NCBI GenBank assembly: GCA_004356385.1
Contig: SMXL01000136.1
Coordinates: 1-5,980, forward strand
Direction: 5' to 3'
Origin: Bacteroidota bacterium
GTDB lineage: Bacteria; Bacteroidota; Rhodothermia; Rhodothermales; UBA10348
Length of the DNA: 5,980 nt
The notes below the pieces were generated by a model. It was not told the DNA's origin. It saw nothing but the letters and a program-made list of their open reading frames with translations, and did not search any database. The translations under genes and the position numbers were made by a program. Of the stretch, positions 1-5,980 are shown piece by piece (position 1 is the first letter of the stretch; the number at the start of each line of letters is the position of its first letter).

Positions 1-755
1 GGAACGCTATTCAAAAGTTCATCATAAACGGATACTGCCTGACTCATTTGCTCGTCCTGTTCGACGGAAAACGTCGGGAAATCGGAATCGCTGGTTGCGC
101 CCGGAGGAAGAATAACCGCGTCAGCAAACATTTGTCCAATTTCAGTAGGACTTTTCCCGACAAGGTCTTCGTTTTCTACCAGGCTCAGCGACTCGAATTG
201 ATTTTTCTTTATCCGAGCGTCAAAGTCAACATCTTCGGGCGTAAAAATGATTTTGCTGTCAGCGAAAAGCGCCTCGTCCGAGAATTCAGTTCTCAGTATA
301 TACGGAACTAACCCGCTTATCCATCCAAACGCATGTATAAGATCTGCTTCCCAGCCCAAATTCCGGATGGTGGTGATCACGCTTTTGGCATAGAACACGG
401 CCCTGTCGAGGTTATCTGGGAAAAGCACCCCCTGACGATCGGAGAATATGCCCTTTCTTTTGAAGTAGAACGCGTTGTCCATGAAGTAGACCTGAAGGCG
501 AATTCCGGGTATAGATGCCACCTTCACCTTGAGTACTTCGGTCGTTTCCCCGACGGTGATCTCCGATCCTGAGAGTCTGATTACCTCATGTAGCCTATTT
601 CGTCTCTCGCTAACCGTTCCATAACGAGGCATTAAAATCCGCGTCTCGTACTCGCACGTTTCATGTACGGCCTCGGGAAGAGTTCGCACAATCATCGCGA
701 GGTCATTAGAATGAGAAAACGGTGCAACTTCTCCTGAGATAAAGAGAATCCTCAT
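1..755 (-). CDS. Short-form glycogen/starch synthase-like protein (GT5 N-terminal domain), 3' end outside window
   Basis: The frame is open from ATG (755-753) to the left edge, giving 251 residues with no stop. The N-terminus MRILFISGEVAPF has the GT5 synthase beta-strand-plus-EVAPF pattern, followed by MPRYGTVSERRNRLHEVIRL (residues 42-61) and LIHAFGWISGLVPYIL (139-154, the place of HAHDWH in classical GlgA). This wording fits the short glycogen/starch synthase family of Bacteroidota, usually about 270 residues and lacking the C-terminal GT1-type half, so the gene is probably nearly complete here. The donor-binding KTGGL motif expected after EVAPF is absent: residues 14-19 read SHSNDL. Classical GlgA transfers glucose from ADP-glucose to a growing alpha-1,4-glucan; without that lysine and the second domain, this activity is doubtful. 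No clear Shine-Dalgarno precedes the ATG. Family placement is confident, function is not, so no symbol is assigned. Confidence 0.85.
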   Translation of the reverse strand, partial: MRILFISGEVAPFSHSNDLAMIVRTLPEAVHETCEYETRILMPRYGTVSERRNRLHEVIRLSGSEITVGETTEVLKVKVASIPGIRLQVYFMDNAFYFKRKGIFSDRQGVLFPDNLDRAVFYAKSVITTIRNLGWEADLIHAFGWISGLVPYILRTEFSDEALFADSKIIFTPEDVDFDARIKKNQFESLSLVENEDLVGKSPTEIGQMFADAVILPPGATSDSDFPTFSVEQDEQMSQAVSVYDELLNSV

Positions 756-1000
756 TACAATACCAATCTGTTGTAGGTGAAATGGGCGGGGTGAACGTCA
801 AGCAATGTCCAGCGACCAGAAACGCCTCATAGTATTACACGCGGCACGCGGACGTCCCTGGTTCCCGGACGATGGACGTCGATATGTCGCGCGATGGACA
901 AATGCACGCCGCTCTCAGTAGATATTTTCGCACGACACGACGAAGAACCCAATTTACCAATATGTGACTGTTTTTACAAGAGGATAGGGTGTGAAACTCG

Positions 1001-1013
1001 GGCTTCAGAAGCC
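1001..1013. repeat. Perfect 6-base inverted repeat with a 1-base centre
   Basis: GGCTTCAGAAGCC has arms GGCTTC and GAAGCC around a single A. As RNA it could form a 5-bp stem with a 3-nt loop. No T-tract follows, so it is not a Rho-independent terminator. Its role is unknown; a protein-binding dyad is possible. Confidence 0.4.
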
Positions 1014-1052
1014 TTACTCGTACGTCCGCCCCTCCGGGACTGGCTTACGAAC

Positions 1053-1078
1053 ATGCTTTCGGATTCGAATCGAAGCAT
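1053..1078. repeat. Long imperfect inverted repeat centred on GATTCGAATC
   Basis: The left arm (1053-1066) ATGCTTTCGGATTC pairs with the right arm (1067-1078) GAATCGAAGCAT at 12 positions, with two single-base bulges in the left arm; the core GATTCGAATC (1062-1071) is a perfect palindrome. It lies about 50-70 bases before the DCC start. It could be an operator or a leader hairpin with a TCGA loop; the sequence alone does not decide. Confidence 0.45.
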
Positions 1079-1089
1079 TATGCAATTCT

Positions 1090-1103
1090 ATGCGTATACG
1101 CAT
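1090..1103. promoter_or_regulatory. Perfect 14-base palindrome upstream of the DCC gene (candidate operator)
   Basis: ATGCGTATACGCAT reads identically on both strands and ends 22 bases before the GTG start. A symmetric site of this length so close to a start could bind a dimeric regulator or form a leader hairpin that affects translation. A 14-base palindrome is expected by chance roughly once in 16 kb, so its position rather than its mere existence is the argument. No regulator is identified. Confidence 0.35.
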
Positions 1104-1125
1104 CTAAGACTAGAAAACAGGAACG

Positions 1126-1524
1126 GTGCAGACCCAGGCTACGATATTATTTGACGGTGTTTGCAATTTGTGCAACGCAAGCGTCAATTTTGTCATTGAT
1201 CGCGACCGCAACGCGTATTTCCAATTCGGAGCGCTTCAATCAGACGAAGGAGTGGAACTTCTTAGGGAAGCCTCCTATCCAGACGGATACCTGGACTCGA
1301 TTCTGCTCATCGAGAATGGACGTGTATATCGCGAATCTGAAGCAGCGCTCAGAATTGTTAGGCATTTGACCGGTCTTTGGCCTCTCTTATATGGGTTTCG
1401 CATGGTTCCACGTTGGATTCGAGACGGTATCTATGCGTGGATTGCACGAAATAGATACCAATGGTTCGGCCGCCGCGATGAATGCCGGATACCCACGCCT
1501 GAGCTGAAAGCCAGGTTTCTATAA
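1126..1524 (+). CDS. DCC family (DUF393) thiol-disulfide oxidoreductase-like protein
   Basis: This is a complete 132-residue protein. The family-defining motif FDGVCNLCN lies at residues 9-17 (D10, C13, C16), with the CxxC arrangement of thioredoxin-like redox proteins. Other family signatures are FQFGALQSDEG (32-42), the SEAALRIVRHL segment (71-81), and a C-terminal block VPRWIRDGIYAWIARNRYQW (94-113) followed by FGRRDEC ending at C120. Length and motif order are normal for the family, whose members are mostly small predicted oxidoreductases without an established substrate. GTG at 1126 is chosen because an in-frame TAG lies at 1111-1113, no ATG exists before the DGVC motif, and AGGA (1119-1122) lies just upstream, though only 3 bases away. 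There is no signal peptide, so it is probably cytoplasmic. It converges with the giant membrane protein gene, so the two are not co-transcribed. Confidence 0.93.
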   Translation: MQTQATILFDGVCNLCNASVNFVIDRDRNAYFQFGALQSDEGVELLREASYPDGYLDSILLIENGRVYRESEAALRIVRHLTGLWPLLYGFRMVPRWIRDGIYAWIARNRYQWFGRRDECRIPTPELKARFL

Positions 1525-1546
1525 TTCCATATAGTGACGAGAACGA

Positions 1547-4500
1547 CTATTCTTCGTCGCCGGCTTGTTGCTGGAGCAGTTCGAAGTAACGTCGAATCAA
1601 CTGTTCAAAATCCGAGGCGTATCCGCTTTCAAGCGCTCGGAATAATTCTCTTCTCAGTTCATCAACCTGTTCGGTCGAAGTCAGTTCGGACGGGCTGCGT
1701 CGATTCAGATCGGTACCGGTCCGACTCTGTCTCTCTTTCTCTTTACCTTTTTCTTGAAGAGATTTGCTGGCTTCAAGCAAGCGCGTCAATATCTGACGCT
1801 GTCGCTGCATCAGTTGCCGGGACGTCCGATTTTGCATCAGTTCCTGAACGGATTCCTGCATTTGTTCGGCAAGCCGATTCAGATCGCCGAGGAGTTTATT
1901 TCGTGCAGCACGGTCTCGATTGATCTTCTTCAAGTCTCTTCGGATCTGATCCTGTTGTGATCCCAGCTGCCGCATTCGCTCGACCATGTCGTTCGTCAAA
2001 CGATTACCCTGCTGATCGTTCAGCAGTTGTTGAATTTGATCGTTGAGCTGTTCCTGCTGTTCACCCATGTTTTGAAGCTGTTCCATGAGCTGTTCCATGC
2101 TCATGCCGCTGCCGGACGAAGCTTGACTGTTCATCATCTGATCGAGCAGCCCGGAAAGAATCAACGCGAGTTCATTCAGGTGGGTCATCGCCCCCTTCTG
2201 GTGTCCGGTAGCCCGTCTCGATGACCGATCGGAAAGCGCCGCAACGGCGGATCCCATTTCTCGAAGCGCATCGCCAGACTGCTGCTGAACGTCTCGACTC
2301 ATCTGTGGGATTTTTCGGGCCAACTGTTGAAGAGAATCAGCGACAATCGTAAGGCCTTCAGACAATTCGACCTGATCCTGAGCGGATTCTCTGAGGCGCG
2401 GGCTTTCTGAGCGCATGTCTGCTACTTCGAGGCGAAGGGCCTCCTGCCGTTCCGACAACGTGAGAATGTCTTCCAGCGAAGCCCGCAACCCGGTCATGTT
2501 CATCTGCATCTGCTGACCGGACATGTTTTGCTGCATCTGCCCGAGCTGACCTTGCAGTTGCCCGAGCTGCTCCTGCATTTTCTGCTGATTGCTTTGAGCT
2601 TTCTCAAATTCCTGATTTCGAATATCCTCGGCGTTCTGTTGCATCTGCTTCGGAAGTTCTCTGTCCAACGTGTCCTCTTCTAGATTTTGCATTTTCTCAG
2701 TTGGACCCGAGTTGAGATCTTCCATTCTCTTGCGAATTTCTTCCAGTTTTTTCTCCAAGGCCTCCATGTCGCTGGCTGCCTGATCCTGTTCGGCGGCCAG
2801 TCGATCTGAGTCTTCGGAATTGGACTCAGGCTCAACCTCCGGACGCCGGCCATCCTCGGGCGGATTGGCTGAATCCTGGCGGTTTTTTTCATTTTGGAGT
2901 TCAGCTGTTTCCTCCTCGATGCGGTCCTCCAGATCAACGAGATCCTGAGCACGTTTTTCCGCTTCTTCCAGATCCTGCTGGAGCCTGAGATTTTTGAATA
3001 ACTCTAAGGCACGTTCGAGACGATCCTTGTACAACTTCTCATTGAACTCGAACTCCTCCAGGTTTTGCTGAATCTTACTCAAGTCCATTTGCTGCATCGC
3101 TTCTTCGAGGTCTCGGTGGGCGTCCATCAATTCTGGTGAGATCACATCATCAACGACCTCTCCCAGCTCCTGGAACATGTCGATCGTTTCATCCGAAACC
3201 AAATCGTTTTGATTCATGGCCTCGATGATCTCTTGAATACCCTCAGAAATATCCTCGACCGACGACTCCATCTCCTCCTGTCGCTGCTGCAGCTGCTCGA
3301 GCCGCCGCTCGTCTTGCCAGTCTGATTCGGGTTTCCGCCGCAGGTCTTCCTTAAGCTTTTCGAACTGCTCGCGGATTTCCCGGGCTTCGTCTACGAGGAT
3401 TTCCAATTCATTTTCGGTGTCGTCCTCGGCGAGGTCGAGCTGTTCATATTGCTCGGCAAGGGAAGGGAAACGAACGGTATAGGTCGGGGTGGAAGCCGAT
3501 TTGAATCCGCTCACGCTGTCGTTATCCCAGACCGTGACGAAGTACTCGATGATATCCCCGGGAATGGGGTCGAAGCCGGTATCCGTTCTCAGGTCCCACG
3601 CATGTTCGAGGATTTGATCGAGCAGATACCGCTGCTCCAGGGGAATCTGAATCGACGTGAATTCTTCCTGCGGCGAGTCGAAACGTGACTCAGCCAACCG
3701 GGCGGAAAGGGTAATGGAGGAGAACCCGTAGTCGTCTGAAAAACGTACCGCAAACGGAGCCAATGCATCTTCATTGATCTCGGATTGTGGGTCTGGATAG
3801 TTGAATGCGATCGTCGGGAGAGCATCCTCTTCAAGATGAATCGTATACGTGATTGGGTCTACATTTTCGACACCGTCGGAACTGACAAGTTCAAACCAAT
3901 AATCAATATGGGTGGTGATGAGAACGGACGCCGACGCACGCGTGCCATCCAGGTCCAACGGCTGGCTTTTTCCCGTCGAAAAGACGATTGCACCCGATTT
4001 GACTTCCGCACCGCCGAGGGCCAACTCAAGGGTCGCCTGCGTACCAGCCAGAGCAGCAATATCGCCGACGTTCGTTTCCAGGTCTTGAACCGGTAATCGG
4101 GTATAACGCGGATACGAAAGTTTAATATTCAGCCGCTGTACGAGAGGTCGTTCGACTACCGTGATGGTGTATCGATGGGAACGAACACCGCCTCCCTCTA
4201 CGAGATACGAAAGCGATTGGCGGACGCCCTCAAAGGTGAATGAATAGCCCTCGAGCCTGTCCGCTTCCATAAGCTGGCTGTGTGACCGGGCTTCTCCGCT
4301 GTAAACGAATTCAAGCGAGAGGGAAGGAGATGATTCGCTCAGGGCCTCCGCAATGCTCGTTGGAGCATCCGTGCCAGAGACGAATCCGAAGATGTTTGCA
4401 GAAATGACAACCGAATCGCCCTTAATTACCTCTATATCTCCCGGATCGACCCTGATTTCAAAAGGAGTGGGTCGTGAAAATGTGATATTTGGAGAAAGGA

Positions 4501-5065
4501 TTCTGGCGGACGCGCTTGTGAACAATCCTGGACTTACAAGTCCGAAAAGTAGCATCGCGGCGACCGGGATCGAGGCGAGTCGGGCTATTCTTTTCGCCTT
4601 CGACGTGGATGCGACACCCTCGAACATAATGGGTCCAATTTTTTTGCTCAAGTCGAGGACAGCTCGATCCAGCAAGGGCTCGGGCGCGTCGCTGTGAGCC
4701 CCCTTTGACAGTTGCAATAAATTGACGAGACGATCACTGACTTCCGGATAGGTTTTAGCGATCCTTCTGGCAACCGCTTGTTCCGTGAACTCATCGTACC
4801 ATCCGAAGAACCGTGCAATCGGAAGAAAAACGTAGAACACGAGAACGACACTGACCGTAAGCAACAGAAGAACCAGTAATCCGACACGAACGGAAGACGG
4901 AAGCCAAAGTCCAGCTTCCAGCGAAATAAGAACTAGCCAGAGGATGGCACCGACTCCGATCGTCATCAGAAGGCCCGACAAAGAGTCCAAAAAAATGATT
5001 CTTCTTCTGGTTGCCTCCAAACGGACTCGGATCGCCGCGACTAACCTCAGCGTTTGATCACTCAT
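1547..5065 (-). CDS. Giant membrane-anchored coiled-coil protein (DUF4175-like)
   Basis: About 1172 residues (numbering here from the GTG at 5071, two codons earlier). Predicted membrane helices lie near residues 31-51, 62-84 and 165-186. The Arg-rich N-terminus and Arg/Lys-rich loop 85-164 suggest a cytoplasmic N-terminus, placing everything after about 187 outside the membrane. Residues 195-540 are beta-rich with motifs seen in large envelope proteins of this type: SYPRYTRLP (319-327), SDDYGFSSITL (445-455) and GDIIEYFVTVWDND (505-518). From about 541 to the end it is charged and Gln/Met-rich, predicted coiled coil, interrupted by an acidic Pro/Ser linker (727-756). The C-terminus ends with an aromatic helix, FEQLIRRYFELLQQQ. 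ATG at 5065 is preferred over GTG at 5071 because GGTGA, overlapping the GTG, sits at ribosome-binding distance from the ATG. The function is unknown; an envelope scaffold is an inference. It could also be labelled simply as hypothetical. Confidence 0.88.
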   Translation of the reverse strand: MSDQTLRLVAAIRVRLEATRRRIIFLDSLSGLLMTIGVGAILWLVLISLEAGLWLPSSVRVGLLVLLLLTVSVVLVFYVFLPIARFFGWYDEFTEQAVARRIAKTYPEVSDRLVNLLQLSKGAHSDAPEPLLDRAVLDLSKKIGPIMFEGVASTSKAKRIARLASIPVAAMLLFGLVSPGLFTSASARILSPNITFSRPTPFEIRVDPGDIEVIKGDSVVISANIFGFVSGTDAPTSIAEALSESSPSLSLEFVYSGEARSHSQLMEADRLEGYSFTFEGVRQSLSYLVEGGGVRSHRYTITVVERPLVQRLNIKLSYPRYTRLPVQDLETNVGDIAALAGTQATLELALGGAEVKSGAIVFSTGKSQPLDLDGTRASASVLITTHIDYWFELVSSDGVENVDPITYTIHLEEDALPTIAFNYPDPQSEINEDALAPFAVRFSDDYGFSSITLSARLAESRFDSPQEEFTSIQIPLEQRYLLDQILEHAWDLRTDTGFDPIPGDIIEYFVTVWDNDSVSGFKSASTPTYTVRFPSLAEQYEQLDLAEDDTENELEILVDEAREIREQFEKLKEDLRRKPESDWQDERRLEQLQQRQEEMESSVEDISEGIQEIIEAMNQNDLVSDETIDMFQELGEVVDDVISPELMDAHRDLEEAMQQMDLSKIQQNLEEFEFNEKLYKDRLERALELFKNLRLQQDLEEAEKRAQDLVDLEDRIEEETAELQNEKNRQDSANPPEDGRRPEVEPESNSEDSDRLAAEQDQAASDMEALEKKLEEIRKRMEDLNSGPTEKMQNLEEDTLDRELPKQMQQNAEDIRNQEFEKAQSNQQKMQEQLGQLQGQLGQMQQNMSGQQMQMNMTGLRASLEDILTLSERQEALRLEVADMRSESPRLRESAQDQVELSEGLTIVADSLQQLARKIPQMSRDVQQQSGDALREMGSAVAALSDRSSRRATGHQKGAMTHLNELALILSGLLDQMMNSQASSGSGMSMEQLMEQLQNMGEQQEQLNDQIQQLLNDQQGNRLTNDMVERMRQLGSQQDQIRRDLKKINRDRAARNKLLGDLNRLAEQMQESVQELMQNRTSRQLMQRQRQILTRLLEASKSLQEKGKEKERQSRTGTDLNRRSPSELTSTEQVDELRRELFRALESGYASDFEQLIRRYFELLQQQAGDEE
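1922..2140 (-). repeat. Gln/Met-rich low-complexity coding segment, C-terminal part of the giant protein
   Basis: Residues about 978-1050 of the giant protein (GTG numbering) are dominated by Q, M, N and L, with short recurring units such as MEQLMEQLQNM and QQEQLNDQIQQLLNDQQ. The pattern of hydrophobics suggests an amphipathic helix rather than disordered poly-Gln. A short Ser/Gly stretch (ASSGSG) sits near its start and may be a hinge. Confidence 0.6.
2498..2659 (-). repeat. Gln/Met-rich short tandem-like coding repeats in the giant protein
   Basis: Residues about 805-858 (GTG numbering) include the internal near-repeats EQLGQLQ, GQLGQMQ and SGQQMQMNM. At DNA level this gives CTGC-rich runs on the plus strand. 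Such segments often vary in length between relatives by slippage. Here the frame is intact across the whole segment. Confidence 0.6.
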
Positions 5066-5267
5066 TTTCACCCGAAAAATTAATTGGTGGTCGGTGTACC
5101 GGGTCTGGACGGATCTGGTTTCAAAATAGTGTCTCGAAAACGCCAGTTATTGAACTTGAAACGGTGGAATAATTTGATTATTGCGAAATCCTTTATCATC
5201 CCGTAGGATCGGGGCTAGTATTTTAGTGGACGGATAACTAACGGATCCATACAGATCGGGCAACATT
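5066..5267. other. Divergent intergenic region between the giant membrane protein gene and glgC
   Basis: About 200 bases with no open frame of note on the plus strand before glgC (in-frame TAA at 5235-5237). It must carry promoters for both directions. Plus-strand candidates are a sigma-70-like pair at 5156-5184 and a Bacteroidota-like TATTTTAG (5219-5226) close to the TAnnTTTG -7 element. On the minus strand a TATTTTG (5122-5128) resembles the same element with a one-base-shorter spacing. GATCGGG occurs twice (5207-5213 and 5254-5260). None is decisive. Confidence 0.6.
5156..5184 (+). promoter_or_regulatory. Weak candidate promoter for glgC
   Basis: TTGAAA (5156-5161) and TATTGC (5179-5184) are separated by 17 bases, an acceptable sigma-70-like layout with a poor -10 box. 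It would leave a leader of roughly 75 bases before the glgC ATG. The competing Bacteroidota-style element TATTTTAG at 5219-5226 would give a leader of about 35 bases. Only transcript mapping can choose. Confidence 0.2.
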
Positions 5268-5980
5268 ATGATTTCAATCATTTTAGGAGGAGGGGCAGGT
5301 ACGCGTCTGTTTCCGCTCACGCAGCGGAGGGCCAAACCGGCGGTTCCGATTGCCGGAAAATATCGCCTCATTGATATTCCGTTATCCAACTGCATCAACT
5401 CCGGCATCGATACAATCTTCGTATTGACTCAGTTCAACTCCGCGAGCCTGAACAGGCACATCGCCCAGACCTATCGGTTCGATCGTTTTCGTCGCGGTTT
5501 TGTCAACATTCTGGCTGCTGAACAGACCCCAGGTTCATCGGATTGGTTTCAAGGGACTGCAGATGCAGTCCGTCAGAGTATGCAGCACGTGGCATTGTAC
5601 AAAACCGATCACGTGCTTGTGCTTTCGGGAGATCAACTCTATACCATGGATTATCGTGAAATGCGTGCTCATCATATCGCGTGTGGCGCGGATATAACGA
5701 TTGCGTCAATCCCGGTATCACGAGAGGATGCGCCCAAATTCGGAATCCTCAAAACATCGCCGGACCATCGCATCACGGAGTTCTACGAGAAACCAAAAGC
5801 CGAAGACGTTTCGGGGTTAGAAAGTAAGGTCAGTAAGAAAATGAAGGGTGAGGGTCGAGAATACCTGGCCTCGATGGGCATTTACATCTTCTCGAAAGGG
5901 GTGCTGGCTCGTCTGCTGGAAGAGAGAGCAGATTCTCATGACTTTGGGAAGGAAATAATTCCAGAATCTATTGATAATCA
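5268..5980 (+). CDS. glgC: Glucose-1-phosphate adenylyltransferase (ADP-glucose pyrophosphorylase), 3' end outside window
   Basis: The visible 237 residues match GlgC throughout. The enzyme makes ADP-glucose and pyrophosphate from ATP and glucose-1-phosphate, the committed step of bacterial glycogen synthesis, in the cytoplasm. Seen motifs: nucleotide-binding GGGAGTRLFPLT (7-18), RAKPAVPIAGKYRLIDIP (21-38), WFQGTADAVRQ (93-103), LSGDQLYTMDY (119-129; D122 aligns with the catalytic aspartate of the family), FGILK (158-162), FYEKPK (172-177) and YLASMGIYIFSKGVL (199-213). Full-length GlgC is about 420 residues, so the C-terminal left-handed beta-helix and allosteric part is missing at the window edge. 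ATG at 5268 is the only reasonable start: an in-frame TAA lies at 5235-5237 and the IILGGG strand begins three residues in. The upstream CGGG is a poor ribosome-binding site. Divergent from the giant membrane protein gene. Confidence 0.97.
   Translation, partial: MISIILGGGAGTRLFPLTQRRAKPAVPIAGKYRLIDIPLSNCINSGIDTIFVLTQFNSASLNRHIAQTYRFDRFRRGFVNILAAEQTPGSSDWFQGTADAVRQSMQHVALYKTDHVLVLSGDQLYTMDYREMRAHHIACGADITIASIPVSREDAPKFGILKTSPDHRITEFYEKPKAEDVSGLESKVSKKMKGEGREYLASMGIYIFSKGVLARLLEERADSHDFGKEIIPESIDN

Larger units (their letters stand above)
756..1125. other. Gene-free intergenic region with several short inverted repeats
   Basis: This divergent gap between the GlgA-like gene and the DCC gene holds no convincing coding sequence; the open frames in it are short, lack family motifs and one overlaps the DCC start. 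It must contain promoters for both neighbours, but no strong -35/-10 pair is evident. On the minus strand a TTGACG box (799-804) lies upstream of the GlgA-like gene without a matching -10. The region contains dyads at 851-857/874-880 (GACGTCC and GGACGTC), 1001-1013, 1053-1078 and 1090-1103. No T-run follows any of them, so they do not look like intrinsic terminators. Confidence 0.7.

Noticed and set aside
805..921. 38-residue plus-strand open frame (begins MSSDQKRLIVLH)
   Set aside because: It is very short and Arg-rich, with no ribosome-binding site at a proper distance and no family resemblance; chance is enough to explain it.
1061..1072. GGATTCGAATCG resembling a tRNA T-loop (TTCGAAT)
   Set aside because: The flanking bases do not form the 5-bp T stem, and no acceptor, D or anticodon arm is found around it; it is better described as part of an inverted repeat.
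894..1154. 86-residue plus-strand open frame upstream of and overlapping the DCC start
   Set aside because: It has no recognisable motif or ribosome-binding site, an irregular composition, and overlaps the well-supported DCC gene by 29 bases in another frame.
1922..2659. CTGC-rich DNA repeats considered as a possible CRISPR or tandem-repeat array
   Set aside because: There are no regular repeat and spacer units; the pattern follows from Gln and Met codons in the low-complexity protein on the minus strand.
2680..2952. 90-residue minus-strand open frame
   Set aside because: It lies in a different frame inside the giant protein gene, in a repetitive charged segment; it is a shadow of that gene.
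4353..4697. 114-residue plus-strand open frame antisense to the giant protein
   Set aside because: It lies entirely antisense to a long, motif-supported gene and shows no domain signature or start signal of its own.
5147..5407. 86-residue minus-strand open frame across the glgC start
   Set aside because: It is antisense to highly conserved glgC codons and shows no protein family features.

Overview
The window looks like chromosomal DNA of a member of the Bacteroidota/Rhodothermota/Balneolota group. The evidence is protein resemblance: a short (about 250+ residue) glycogen/starch-synthase-like protein of the type common in Bacteroidota, a GlgC with the wording typical of that group, weak or absent Shine-Dalgarno sequences, and moderate base composition. 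Lineage is inferred from remembered family features, not from a search. I see no tRNA, rRNA, CRISPR array, insertion sequence, integrase or phage gene.

Layout: (1) 1-755, minus strand: 5' part of a GlgA-family (GT5 N-terminal domain) gene running off the left edge. (2) 756-1125: about 370 bases with no convincing gene, but several short inverted repeats, including a perfect 14-base palindrome just upstream of the next gene. (3) 1126-1524, plus strand: complete DCC-family (DUF393) thiol-disulfide oxidoreductase-like protein with a GTG start. (4) 1547-5065, minus strand, convergent with the DCC gene across only 22 bases: one very large (about 1172 residue) membrane-anchored protein with three N-terminal membrane helices, a beta-rich extracytoplasmic part and a 600-residue Gln/Glu/Met-rich coiled-coil tail, resembling DUF4175-type proteins. 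(5) 5066-5267: divergent intergenic region. (6) 5268-5980, plus strand: 5' two-thirds or less of glgC (glucose-1-phosphate adenylyltransferase), cut by the right edge.

Functional reading: the two edge genes both point to storage polysaccharide metabolism. GlgC makes ADP-glucose, the donor used by true glycogen synthases. The GlgA-like protein lacks the canonical donor-binding KTGGL motif, so it may not be the enzyme that uses it. The DCC protein and the giant coiled-coil protein have no evident link to glycogen. The four genes are not one operon: orientations are minus, plus, minus, plus. The least understood items are the giant protein, the role of the shortened GlgA-like protein and the dyad-rich gap at 756-1125. 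I did not find convincing evidence of a wholly new multi-gene system.
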